Assembly: GCF_016107535.1 (NCBI RefSeq)
Contig: NZ_JABASQ010000015.1
Span: forward strand, 1-64,000
DNA: 64,000 nt
Reading direction: 5' to 3'
Origin: Psychrobacter cibarius
GTDB lineage: Bacteria; Pseudomonadota; Gammaproteobacteria; Pseudomonadales; Moraxellaceae
Below are positions 53,994-62,941 of the stretch, piece by piece. Under the pieces are notes generated by a model, which saw nothing but the letters and a program-made list of their open reading frames with translations, was not told the origin of the DNA and ran no database searches. Position 1 is the stretch's first letter, and each line of letters begins with the position of its first letter. Both the position numbers and the translations under genes were made by a program.

Positions 53994-56297
53994 ATGACCG
54001 AAACAACCGCGCCCGCACCTCTAACAGCAGCTTCACCAGAATTGTCGCTTGACCTTATTATCACCTGTGCCGATGGGCTTGAGGCACCACTACAAACTGA
54101 GCTGACAAGTTTTGGTATTGCAAGTGAAATCAAAAGTACAGGCCGTCTGGCAGTTACTGGTACTTTGCGTGACTTATATAGCATTTGTTTGTGGTCACGT
54201 GTCGCCTCGCGGGTATTAATGCTCATTAAACGCAAAAACATCAATGCCGAATACGATGTGGCTGAGCAACTTTATGGCTTGGCAAAATCGGTCAATTGGA
54301 TTGAGCAGTTTAGTTTAGAGCAAACCTTTGCCATTCGTCTGTCGGTCGATAAGCGTGTGGCCGTCAGTCAACAGTTTGCGATGCTACGTATCAAAGATGC
54401 GATTGCAGATACGTTCAATGAAGTTTATGACAGCCGTCCTAACGTCGATAGTAAAAATCCAGACTTTTCTATATTTGCAACCGTGAATGATAAGCAAGCT
54501 GAGCTGTATTTAGATTTATCAGGTACCAGTTTGCATCGCCGTGGGTATCGTGTGGCAATGACTGAAGCGCCACTCAAAGAAAACTTGGCAGCGGCTCTAC
54601 TATATAGTGCAGGCTGGCACAAGAAAAATGAAGCTGGCAATGCACCTTTTTATAATGCGCTAATTGATCCAATGTGTGGGTCTGGCACCTTTATTATTGA
54701 AGCACTACTCATGCATTGCGATTATGCTGTGGGTATCGATAAAGCCGCCAATCAATTTGGTTTTTACCAATGGCAGCATCATGACGATGCCTTATGGCAA
54801 CAGATGATCGATGATGCCCAGACACGCTTCCGCGAAGCCTTAGCAATTGCTAATGAGCAACCAGATACATTACCGCTGATTTTGGGCTTTGATGCCGATA
54901 GCGGCGCGATTTTAGCAACAGAGAAAAACCTGATTGCCGCAGGTTTGCAAGATTTACTACCACTGCTTGATCTTGAGACGCGTGCGCTTGACCAGCTGAG
55001 CACTATTTTGAAGCCATTGGTCGATGACGGTCGATTGAGCAACCCTCTAATCATCACCAACCCACCTTATGGTGAGCGTTTGGGTGACGAAGAGATGATT
55101 AAGCCATTATATCAGGCGATTGGGCTTATTTTGCAAGACAGCTTTGCCGGTAGCGGCATTGATCCGATGCTTGGCATATTGGCATCTAATGTTGAGCAAG
55201 TTGATATCTTACCTATTAAAGAACCAAAAACCTTACGCTGTCATAATGGTGCTATCACCGTTTATTTCCGCTATGGCACGTTGATTGCGGGACAAACGGG
55301 CAATCTCGTTAGTCGCTTCGAAAAACGTGAGATTGAAGTGGAAGAGGGACAAGACTTTATCAACCGCTTGCAAAAAAACCTGTCCAAGCTGAAGAAGTTG
55401 GCTAAAAAAGACAAGGTTAGTAATTTGCGCGTTTACAATGCTGACTTGCCCGACTTCAAAGTCGCCGTCGACTTATATGGCGACTATGTGCACGTGCAAG
55501 AATATGCGCCACCAAAAACCATTCCACCTGAGACGGCTAAAAAACGCTTCAACTTGGCACTAATGGGTATTCGTGAAGTTTTTGGTATTAACCGTGAACA
55601 AATATTTATCAAAACCCGTGCACGCCAGTCTGGTAATGACCAATATAGCAAACAGAACACCACCGAAAAGCGTGGTAAATTTCATGTTGCACGTGAAGAT
55701 GGTGCTTATTTTTACGTCAACTTTACGGACTATTTAGATACGGGTTTGTTCATTGATCACCGTAATATGCGTGCCCGTATCAAAGACAACAGTCGTAATA
55801 AATCCGTACTGAACTTATTTGCTTATACCTGTACTGCAAGTGTGCATGCGGCGCTTGCTGGCGCGAAAAAAGTCACTAGCGTTGACTTGTCACAGAACTA
55901 TCTAGACTGGGGTAAGCAAAACTTTGTATTAAATGGTCTGGACGTTAGCCGCAATAAATATCAATTCGTCGCAGCCGATATCTTTGAATGGATTAAAGAC
56001 AATACTGAACAATTTGATGTCATCTTTATCGATCCACCGACTTTTTCGAATTCGAAAAAGTTCCAAGGTACCTTTGATGTGCAGCGTGACCACTCTGCCC
56101 TCATTAATCGTGCGATGAACCGCTTGACCTCTGACGGGATTTTATATTTTTCAAATAACTTTACCCGCTTTGAGCTCGATGAGCAGTTAACCGAGCGTTA
56201 TGATATTGTCGATATCACGCAAAAAACCATTGGTTTTGATTTTGATATTAAAAAGCCCATTCATCAAAGTTTTGAGATTCGTCATCGTCAGGGATGA
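53994..56297 (+). CDS. rlmL: Bifunctional 23S rRNA methyltransferase RlmKL
   Basis: The enzyme methylates two guanines of 23S rRNA (m2G2445 and m7G2069 in E. coli numbering) with S-adenosylmethionine. The N-terminal THUMP domain (about residues 50-160) is followed by the RlmL methyltransferase with NPPYGERLGDE near residue 355. The RlmK half has VLNLFAYTCTASVHAALAGA and DPPTFSNSKKF near residue 679. The length of 767 is somewhat above E. coli's 702. A short Ala/Thr/Pro-rich N-terminus precedes LSLDLIITCADGLE. It is monocistronic, with a terminator downstream. Confidence 0.94.
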   Translation: MTETTAPAPLTAASPELSLDLIITCADGLEAPLQTELTSFGIASEIKSTGRLAVTGTLRDLYSICLWSRVASRVLMLIKRKNINAEYDVAEQLYGLAKSVNWIEQFSLEQTFAIRLSVDKRVAVSQQFAMLRIKDAIADTFNEVYDSRPNVDSKNPDFSIFATVNDKQAELYLDLSGTSLHRRGYRVAMTEAPLKENLAAALLYSAGWHKKNEAGNAPFYNALIDPMCGSGTFIIEALLMHCDYAVGIDKAANQFGFYQWQHHDDALWQQMIDDAQTRFREALAIANEQPDTLPLILGFDADSGAILATEKNLIAAGLQDLLPLLDLETRALDQLSTILKPLVDDGRLSNPLIITNPPYGERLGDEEMIKPLYQAIGLILQDSFAGSGIDPMLGILASNVEQVDILPIKEPKTLRCHNGAITVYFRYGTLIAGQTGNLVSRFEKREIEVEEGQDFINRLQKNLSKLKKLAKKDKVSNLRVYNADLPDFKVAVDLYGDYVHVQEYAPPKTIPPETAKKRFNLALMGIREVFGINREQIFIKTRARQSGNDQYSKQNTTEKRGKFHVAREDGAYFYVNFTDYLDTGLFIDHRNMRARIKDNSRNKSVLNLFAYTCTASVHAALAGAKKVTSVDLSQNYLDWGKQNFVLNGLDVSRNKYQFVAADIFEWIKDNTEQFDVIFIDPPTFSNSKKFQGTFDVQRDHSALINRAMNRLTSDGILYFSNNFTRFELDEQLTERYDIVDITQKTIGFDFDIKKPIHQSFEIRHRQG

Positions 56298-56381
56298 TAA
56301 TTTAGGTTTATGGATGGATATGAAGGTTGACCACCGCATTTAGACGCCATCTTTTATAGTCAGTCTGGTCGTACACATAAC

Positions 56382-56417
56382 AATGACCCAATCAGCTTTG
56401 ATTGGGTCATTTTTTGT
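56382..56417 (+). terminator. Rho-independent terminator after rlmL
   Basis: The 13-bp stem AATGACCCAATCA with TGATTGGGTCATT is followed by T residues. It separates rlmL from the Ter cluster. Confidence 0.9.
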
Positions 56418-56444
56418 TGTTATGATAGAGCGTCACTAAATACT

Positions 56445-56477
56445 AGCTAAGTAATAGCTAAGTAATAGCTAAGCAAC
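56445..56477. repeat. Three tandem 11-bp repeats before the first TerD gene
   Basis: AGCTAAGTAAT occurs twice exactly and once as AGCTAAGCAAC. The array lies about 100 bases before the first TerD ATG, where a promoter would be expected. Confidence 0.88.
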
Positions 56478-56583
56478 CGTGAAGCGTAGATTTACGAGCG
56501 CTTTAATCCCACTATTGCGATTGTTTTTATTTATATAACTTAACTATCAAACCCTTAATCACTCTAATAACAAGGATAACCCC

Positions 56584-57159
56584 ATGGCATTATCACTTAA
56601 TAAAGGCGGTAACTTATCGCTCACCAAGACTGATCCAAATTTAACGAAGTTACTTATCGGTCTTGGTTGGGATGAACGCGCAACTTCTGGTGCTGAGTTT
56701 GATCTTGATGCCAGTGTGTTTTTACTGAATACGGCAGGTAAAGTACGCGGCGACCATGACTTCATTTTCTATAACCAGCTTAAGTCTGATAATGGCGCGG
56801 TTGAGCATACTGGTGATAACCGCACTGGCGAAGGTGATGGCGATGATGAAGTCGTCAAAGTAAACCTGACTCAAGTACCTGCTGATGTGGATAAAATTGT
56901 CGTCACTGTTACTATTCATGATGCGGCGGCTCGTAGTCAAAACTTTGGTCAAGTTGCCAATGCCTTCATTCGTGTCGTGAATGAAGAGACAGGCACTGAA
57001 GTGGTACGTTTTGATTTGGCAGAAGATTACTCTGTTGAAACAGCAATGGTATTTGGCGAAGTCTATCGTCACAACGGTGAGTGGAAATTCCGTGCTGTTG
57101 GTCAAGGCTATTCAGGCGGCTTGCAAGCCATGTGTCAACAGTATGGCGTTGTTATCTAA
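56584..57159 (+). CDS. TerD-family protein, paralogue 1
   Basis: The 191-residue protein has the TerD signature: [30 protein letters not shown] and the acidic [16 protein letters not shown] at about residues 74-89, which fits the Ca-binding loop of TerD. It ends [25 protein letters not shown]. TerD proteins support resistance to tellurite and other stresses, probably as part of a membrane-linked Ca-dependent complex. AAGGA lies before the ATG. Three TerD-type genes of similar length lie in the next 4.6 kb, so this is an amplified family. Confidence 0.94.
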   Translation: MALSLNKGGNLSLTKTDPNLTKLLIGLGWDERATSGAEFDLDASVFLLNTAGKVRGDHDFIFYNQLKSDNGAVEHTGDNRTGEGDGDDEVVKVNLTQVPADVDKIVVTVTIHDAAARSQNFGQVANAFIRVVNEETGTEVVRFDLAEDYSVETAMVFGEVYRHNGEWKFRAVGQGYSGGLQAMCQQYGVVI

Positions 57160-57433
57160 TTTGATAACTTATTCATGCTTAGACTACTATATGACAATTA
57201 AACTCAAAATATAACGCAGGTATTAGCCCTCTATTTGTACTCACCATTAGCAATGATAATGGCTGTAAAATATGGTTGCAAAATAGTCACAATTATTCAT
57301 AGCTAAATGACTAGTAATGCTTTATGTTTCGTTTAGAATTATGCAAAAAAAGTGGTTAGCGATAACCGCTTTTTTTGTGGTTTGTGCCTATAGTAGGCCG
57401 ACCTTAGCTTTATGCAACCAGACAGGATGTGTC

Positions 57434-58498
57434 ATGAGACATTTTTATTTAGACTTTATCTTCACAGCCATCGCCCTAGCGGTCGCGGCATGGTGGGGAT
57501 ATTCACATGGCGGTATGGGCGGTATGATAACCACCCTATCTATTACCGCTATTTTGGCCGTCATGGAGATTTCATTATCGTTTGATAATGCGGTGGTCAA
57601 CGCCTCAGTCCTTAAGGGCTGGGACGAGTTTTGGAAAAAGATATTTTTAACGGTGGGTATTTTAATCGCCGTCTTTGGTATGCGCTTGGTATTCCCTATT
57701 GTTATCGTCGCTGTTACTGCCGACCTTGGTATGATGCAAGTTATAGATTTGGCATTGAACGATCCTAAAGAATACTCAGCCAGACTATTGGCGCATCATG
57801 CCGAAATCTCAGCATTTGGTGGTATTTTCTTATTACTGGTTTTCTTAAACTTCATCTTTGATGAAAAAGAAGTACACTGGTTCGATTGGCTTGAGAGCCG
57901 TCTGGCAAAATTAGGTAAAGTCGATGCCATGAGCGTGTTTGTCGCGCTTATCGTCTTGATGATTGCCGTATCATTTGCCAAGCCTGAGCAATCAGCTGCG
58001 GTCCTAATCGCTGGCGTATGGGGTATCTTAGTTTACCTTGGCGTACAAGTGGTTTCTGGTATGTTAGAGGGTGATCTTGAAGAAGAACTAGACGCTCAAG
58101 GTAACAGTACTGGTGCTGCAACTAGCGCGATTATGAAAGGTGGTATTATTGGTTTCTTATATCTAGAAGTCCTTGATGCTTCATTCAGTTTCGATGGCGT
58201 GATTGGCGCATTTGCGATTACTAATGACGTAATCGTTATTATGCTAGGTCTGGCTATTGGTGCGATGTTCGTACGTTCGATGACTATCTTCTTAGTCGAT
58301 AAAGGCACCCTTGATGAATATGTCTATCTTGAGCATGGCGCGCATTATGCTATCGGTGCTTTAGCTATCATCATGCTGCTATCAGTGAAATTCCATGTAC
58401 CAGAGCTTATCACTGGTCTGATTGGTATTACCTTTATTGGTTGGGCGTTTGTCGCTTCACTCAATTATCGTAAGCGAGAAGCCAAATCAATTACTTGA
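57434..58498 (+). CDS. DUF475 (TerC-like) membrane protein
   Basis: The protein has about nine hydrophobic segments. MEISLSFDNAVVNASVLKGW and LDASFSFDGVIGAFAITND are the conserved acidic, Asp-containing membrane motifs of DUF475/TerC relatives, which are often linked to TerD proteins in Ter-related loci. Transport of a metal has been suggested for this group and is an inference here. ATG 57434 with AGGA ten bases upstream gives 354 residues; the open frame reaches back to 57317 but the extra part looks untranslated. Two terminator hairpins follow it. Confidence 0.9.
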   Translation: MRHFYLDFIFTAIALAVAAWWGYSHGGMGGMITTLSITAILAVMEISLSFDNAVVNASVLKGWDEFWKKIFLTVGILIAVFGMRLVFPIVIVAVTADLGMMQVIDLALNDPKEYSARLLAHHAEISAFGGIFLLLVFLNFIFDEKEVHWFDWLESRLAKLGKVDAMSVFVALIVLMIAVSFAKPEQSAAVLIAGVWGILVYLGVQVVSGMLEGDLEEELDAQGNSTGAATSAIMKGGIIGFLYLEVLDASFSFDGVIGAFAITNDVIVIMLGLAIGAMFVRSMTIFLVDKGTLDEYVYLEHGAHYAIGALAIIMLLSVKFHVPELITGLIGITFIGWAFVASLNYRKREAKSIT

Positions 58499-58582
58499 TG
58501 CTCGTTCGATGTTAAAAAACCAAGCAAAAATTTTTAATATCAAACAGTATAAAGTGGATAGATAAAGTTAGTTTAAAAATAG

Positions 58583-58618
58583 ACGGGTTGTACCAAAGCA
58601 GTTGGTATGACCCGTTTT
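58583..58618 (+). terminator. First of two terminators after the DUF475 gene
   Basis: ACGGGTTGTACCA (58583-58595) pairs with TGGTATGACCCGT (58603-58615), with two imperfect positions, followed by five T. Confidence 0.7.
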
Positions 58619-58624
58619 TGCTTT

Positions 58625-58664
58625 AAAGCACTTATTTGACACCCGTTGAATAAGTGCTTTTTTA
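58625..58664 (+). terminator. Second terminator after the DUF475 gene
   Basis: AAAGCACTTATT (58625-58636) pairs perfectly with AATAAGTGCTTT (58649-58660) and is followed by TTT. The two hairpins sit 7 bases apart. Confidence 0.88.
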
Positions 58665-58801
58665 TGTTGCACTACCTGACGATCTAATTTACTTTTTGAT
58701 AACAACACCTTAACGACTGTTGCTCGGACGGTTAAAAAGTATCAGACTTGCAGCATTGATATGTCCCTTAGTAATCATATCGTAATCACACAAAATACGC
58801 C

Positions 58802-58830
58802 TTGCTTAGTAAGCAATCGCTTAGTATAGT
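58802..58830 (+). promoter_or_regulatory. Predicted promoter of TerD paralogue 2
   Basis: TTGCTT (58802-58807) and TATAGT (58825-58830) are 17 bases apart, 138 bases before ATG 58968. The leader is therefore about 130 bases. Confidence 0.5.
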
Positions 58831-58967
58831 AAATCGTAATGATATGCAGGGCGTGGCATACGAGTAAATTTATTCATTGTTTGCATTTATATATCGACCA
58901 CTGCACTATTTTAGTTTATTTTTTTTATCATTCAATCCACTCAATTATTAATCAAAAGGATATTTAT

Positions 58968-59543
58968 ATGGCTATTAGCTTAACAAAAGGCGGCAACGTA
59001 AACTTATCAAAAGAAGCGCCTGGTTTAACCAATATTACAGTCGGTCTTGGCTGGGATCCACGTGCTACTGATGGTCAAGAGTTTGACTTAGATGCGATTG
59101 GCTTTTTGGTCAATGAAGCAGGCAAAGTACGTAATGACCAAGATTTCATCTTTTTTAACAACTTAAAGTCAGACAATGGCGCGGTTGAGCACACAGGTGA
59201 TAACCGTACTGGTGAAGGCGACGGCGATGATGAAAAAATCAAAATCAACCTTGCTAGCATTCCAGCTGACGTAAGCAAAGTCGCTATCTGTGCGATTATT
59301 TATGAAGGTCAAAGCCGCAATCAAAACTTTGGTCAAGTGGGTGATGCCTACATCCGTGTCGTTAACGACAATGGCGATGCTGAAATCGCACGTTATGACT
59401 TATCAGAAGACGGTAGCACCGAAACTGCGATGATTTTTGGTGAATTATATCGCCATAGTGGTGACTGGAAATTCCGTGCCGTTGGTCAAGGCTTCAGCGG
59501 TGGTCTTGGACCATTAGCGGCTTCTTATGGCGTTAATGTTTAA
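58968..59543 (+). CDS. TerD-family protein, paralogue 2
   Basis: The 191-residue protein has TerD motifs [39 protein letters not shown] and [25 protein letters not shown], and is closely similar to paralogue 1. ATG 58968, with AAAAGGA upstream, is chosen over the open frame that reaches back to 58839. A predicted promoter lies 138 bases before it, so it can be transcribed separately from the DUF475 gene, which ends in two terminators. It probably acts with the other Ter proteins. Confidence 0.94.
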   Translation: MAISLTKGGNVNLSKEAPGLTNITVGLGWDPRATDGQEFDLDAIGFLVNEAGKVRNDQDFIFFNNLKSDNGAVEHTGDNRTGEGDGDDEKIKINLASIPADVSKVAICAIIYEGQSRNQNFGQVGDAYIRVVNDNGDAEIARYDLSEDGSTETAMIFGELYRHSGDWKFRAVGQGFSGGLGPLAASYGVNV

Positions 59544-59581
59544 GAGCTGACTAACATTTAGCGCTAATAATATAAGCCCGA

Positions 59582-59622
59582 AAAGCCATCAAGTGTGCCC
59601 TACTATCGCATTTGATGGCTTT
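59582..59622 (+). terminator. Hairpin after TerD paralogue 2
   Basis: AAAGCCATCAA pairs with TTGATGGCTTT around a loop of about 19 bases. The tail is not T-rich, so it may only partly terminate before the AIM24-like gene. Confidence 0.55.
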
Positions 59623-59714
59623 AAAAGTAATAGGCTAGCGAAAATCTATGGTTAAGCCGACTTACAGACATGACTTACAAACATATAGAATACTGATATA
59701 AGGATTCGCACCCT

Positions 59715-60467
59715 ATGACCGCCACGTTTAGCTTGATCGGTACCATTGAACCATTTCTTCATTGTAACCTCGAAAAAGGCGACTCCATCTATTGTGAAGC
59801 CAATGCAATGGTGATGATGGAATCAAACCTTGAGCTAAAAGGTAAGCTGCAAGGCGGTCTTATGCAATCACTTATGCGCCGTTTTGCCAATGATGAATCC
59901 TTGTTTCAACAGCAGATTGAAGCCGTGAACGGTGAAGGCGATTGTTTACTTGCGCCAACGCTCGACGGTGATATGCAAATCATTGATTGCGGTGAGCAGC
60001 AATATACTTTAAGCGATGGCGCATTTGTCGCGGCGCAAACGGGCGTCGATGTGAAGGCTAAGATTCAACGTAATCTAGGTGGCGCCGTCTTTGGTGATAC
60101 TGGTGGCTTTATGGTGATGCAGACGCAAGGTCAAGGTCAGGTGGTGGTATCGGGTTTTGGCTCATTGTTTGAGATTGATGTCGAACCTGGTAAAGACGTC
60201 ATCATTGATAACGGTCATGTGGTCTGTTGGGACTCGCGTTTGGAATACAAACTGTCAGTCGCCACCAGTAAGAAAAAAGGCTTCATGGGCAATATTATCA
60301 ATTCGGTCACCAGTGGCGAAGGTATGGTTTTAAACTTCTCAGGCTCAGGCAAAGTCATTATCTGCTCTCGTAATCGTGATAGCTACCAAGGCTGGCTACA
60401 AAGCATCTTAGGTACTAGCTCAGGCGGTCGCGGCGGCAGTAACAGTTTACTTAGCAATATCTTATAA
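59715..60467 (+). CDS. AIM24/TIGR00266-family protein
   Basis: The 250-residue protein has the beta-rich AIM24/TIGR00266 pattern: MVMMESNLELKGKLQGG, QVVVSGFGSLFEIDVEPGKDVIIDNGHVVCWDSRLEYKL and KKKGFMGNIINSVTSGEGMVLNFSGSGKV. Members are widespread, function poorly known, and named after a yeast mitochondrial inner-membrane protein. A Gly/Ser-rich tail follows. It has AAGGA about 10 bases upstream. Its place between TerD genes suggests a role in the Ter response. Confidence 0.85.
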   Translation: MTATFSLIGTIEPFLHCNLEKGDSIYCEANAMVMMESNLELKGKLQGGLMQSLMRRFANDESLFQQQIEAVNGEGDCLLAPTLDGDMQIIDCGEQQYTLSDGAFVAAQTGVDVKAKIQRNLGGAVFGDTGGFMVMQTQGQGQVVVSGFGSLFEIDVEPGKDVIIDNGHVVCWDSRLEYKLSVATSKKKGFMGNIINSVTSGEGMVLNFSGSGKVIICSRNRDSYQGWLQSILGTSSGGRGGSNSLLSNIL

Positions 60468-60576
60468 CTATTATTATGTTTTTAAAGCTTTATGTTACAA
60501 CGACTCCTCGTCATTATAGACTTTATTTAACCGTCTACTCACAATTACTATAACACTGTAGTATAAGGAATATCAC

Positions 60577-61185
60577 ATGGCAGTTAGTTTACAAAAAGGT
60601 CAGAAAATCTCCCTAAGCAAAGAAGCGGGCGGCGAGCTTACCCAAGTAAAACTGGGTCTAGGCTGGGACGTTGCTCAAAACCCTCAAGACAAAAAAGGTG
60701 GGTTCTTGGGCAAGTTATTCGGTGGTGGTAGCGGTGGCGATTCGATTGACTTAGATGCCTCGTGCATCATGTTTGATACCAATAAACAAGCCATCGATGC
60801 GATTTGGTTCAGTCAGCTGAAATCAAAAGATGGCAGTATCGTCCATACTGGTGATAACCGCACTGGCGACGGCGATGGTGACGACGAAGTTATCAATGTC
60901 GATCTTTCAAAAATCCCTGCCAATGTCGTCTCTCTAGTATTTACCGTCAATAGTTTCACTGGTCAAACCTTTGAAACGGTAGAAAATGCATTTTGTCGTA
61001 TCGTCAATGCCAATAACAATCAGGAAGTCGCCCGCTACAATTTATCAGCGCAAGGTGGGCATACCGCGATGATTATGGCAAAAGTATATCGTCATAATAA
61101 CGAGTGGAAAATGCATGCGATTGGTGAAACGGCTTCTGGTCGTACTTTCCATGACTTGATGCCTGCCATCACGCCGCATGCTTAA
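60577..61185 (+). CDS. TerD-family protein, paralogue 3 with a Gly-rich insert
   Basis: TerD motifs are [34 protein letters not shown] and MIMAKVYRHNNEWKMHAIG. Unlike the other two, it has an insert of about 20 residues (KKGGFLGKLFGGGSGGDS) between GWD and IDLDA, at the same place as a similar insert in the second domain of the TerA-like protein. The length is 202 residues. AAGGAAT precedes the ATG. It ends at a strong bidirectional terminator facing the TerA-like gene. Confidence 0.92.
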   Translation: MAVSLQKGQKISLSKEAGGELTQVKLGLGWDVAQNPQDKKGGFLGKLFGGGSGGDSIDLDASCIMFDTNKQAIDAIWFSQLKSKDGSIVHTGDNRTGDGDGDDEVINVDLSKIPANVVSLVFTVNSFTGQTFETVENAFCRIVNANNNQEVARYNLSAQGGHTAMIMAKVYRHNNEWKMHAIGETASGRTFHDLMPAITPHA

Positions 61186-61253
61186 AGGATTCAAAGCTTT
61201 AGTTGGATTAGCGTTCATCCGTTAAAATGAGCTATTGAAGCAACGTTATTGAT

Positions 61254-61292
61254 AAAAAACAGCCCATCTAATCGTAGATGGGCTGTTTTTTT
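61254..61292. terminator. Bidirectional terminator in the Ter cluster
   Basis: A near-perfect 17-bp stem, with AAAAAACAGCCCATCTA and TAGATGGGCTGTTTTTT around ATCG, separates the convergent TerD paralogue 3 and TerA-like genes. Confidence 0.92.
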
Positions 61293-61321
61293 ACATGTGC
61301 AAAAGAATATTTTTAAAGCTG

Positions 61322-62611
61322 TTACTTAGTCCCTCGCTTCCAGCTAAAGCCCCAGTTAAAGGCTTTATCCATCTCTTGATGTCCTTTAAAATACTGGTTA
61401 ATACGTTCAACGTTGATACTACCTTGCTGATTGACCAGACGCGCAATCGCACACATTGGCAAATTACCTGTCCCTTCTGTAAGACGTGTCTCAATCGGTG
61501 GCTGATCGGGCACATGAATGGTCACCACTCCATCGGTTTGCGCCCAATTTGGTGCACCTTCATAGATGAAAGCAAAGATAAACACCTCTTCTATCTGCGA
61601 CCACTGCTGACCGTTAATATCTAGCCACTCACCGCCGCTGACTTGTCCCGTTCTATCATCAGCACGCAAACACACGTAAGGCGCTGATGTTAAGCTACCA
61701 AAGCGATTACCCAAGGCTTGAATCAAGGTTTTTTCACCATTTTTCAGATGAATCATCGCCCCAACATCAAGGTCAATACCGCCCGCTTTATGTTGTTTGA
61801 AAAGATCGCCTAACAAGCCTTTTTTGGGTGCTTGCTGATTGGCAGTTGGATTTTGGTTCCAGTTTAAGTTGACAGAGATTTTACCAAAGTCATCACGTTT
61901 CTTTAGGTTGATGCTAGACTGATTTTTGGTTAAAGTGATTTTGCTTAAGTTAATTGACGGATTTGGAGAAGCTGTAGGAATTGGCGGCGGCGTGCTTGTT
62001 TGAGGTGCACTACCTGCTTTCTGCGTATTAATTGGGCGCTGCGTATTGATGGGCTGAGCTTGACCTTGTGACTGGTCTTGTACAGGACTTTGAGCGGGCG
62101 CTTCATCAGCAATTTCAACACCAAAATGCTCAGACAAAGGCTTCAGCCCTCCTTCAAAACCTTGGGCAATAAAACGGAACTTCCAGCTACCTTGGCGGCG
62201 ATAACATTCCGCTAAAATAATGGCTTTTTCATTACGTCCAGCTGCACTTAACTGGCAAGTCATCAGCACTTGGCTGCCTTGCAATACTTGAATATCGACA
62301 TCGCCAACTTGCGCAAGCGTCTGCGCACTAGAAAACGCTAATGCTATCTTCTCGATATTTGCAGGCTGCACAGGTAAATTAATATCAAAAAACCCATCGC
62401 TATCATGACCACGGAAACTCACACTGCCATCATCGCTACGTGTCTGCCCATAAAATATCATGTCGCCATCGCCACGTACTTTACCGTCAGTTGTCAGGCG
62501 ATATGCCGCGCAATCGACCGCACTTTGGCTTAAAATACGAATGCTAATATGATCTGTTGGCAGTGGCGCATTGGCACCAGCAATCAGTTTTTGAGGTTGG
62601 ATTTGGCTCAT
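61322..62611 (-). CDS. TerA-like two-domain TerD protein
   Basis: Two TerD-related domains are joined by a Gln/Pro/Ser-rich linker (about residues 175-225). Domain 1 (about residues 1-172) has GDGDMIFYGQTRSDDGSVSF and CYRRQGSWKFRFIAQGFEGGL but lacks the acidic [12 protein letters not shown] loop. Domain 2 contains ISVNLNWN, an insert KKGLLGDLFKQHKAGG, IDLDVGAMI and VCLRADDRTGQVSGG. This fits TerA. The gene is transcribed toward the TerD genes, and diverges from the ATP-grasp gene. ATG 62611 is spaced better from AAAGGA than the adjacent ATG at 62614. Confidence 0.86.
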   Translation of the reverse strand: MSQIQPQKLIAGANAPLPTDHISIRILSQSAVDCAAYRLTTDGKVRGDGDMIFYGQTRSDDGSVSFRGHDSDGFFDINLPVQPANIEKIALAFSSAQTLAQVGDVDIQVLQGSQVLMTCQLSAAGRNEKAIILAECYRRQGSWKFRFIAQGFEGGLKPLSEHFGVEIADEAPAQSPVQDQSQGQAQPINTQRPINTQKAGSAPQTSTPPPIPTASPNPSINLSKITLTKNQSSINLKKRDDFGKISVNLNWNQNPTANQQAPKKGLLGDLFKQHKAGGIDLDVGAMIHLKNGEKTLIQALGNRFGSLTSAPYVCLRADDRTGQVSGGEWLDINGQQWSQIEEVFIFAFIYEGAPNWAQTDGVVTIHVPDQPPIETRLTEGTGNLPMCAIARLVNQQGSINVERINQYFKGHQEMDKAFNWGFSWKRGTK

Positions 62612-62941
62612 CATGCATCCTTTGAATTATTTATTATGTGCGTGTGTTTGTTATGCTAATAATTGTCATATAGTAGCATGGATGGCCGCTGACTTTTAAA
62701 GCGTACGACCGTTCAATAACGTGCCAATGACCCTAAAAAATATTTTTACAAATCCTTCATGCTATTTTGTCAGCAGCATTTATAACGCTTAGCATTTGTA
62801 TATAATAGCCCCTACTATTAGCAATATTGCGGCTTGTTTTTTTATTGCTGTTTGAGGCTTGCTTATATTCCTGATGGTATTGCGATGACGATAGTGAATT
62901 ATTCAATTATATCTAAAACCTACGATAATGCTGAGAGAATT
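62612..62941. other. Divergent promoter region of the TerA-like and ATP-grasp genes
   Basis: The stretch contains TATATAATAG around 62800-62808, probably a -10 box of the rightward gene, with only a weak -35. No small gene was seen. Confidence 0.5.
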
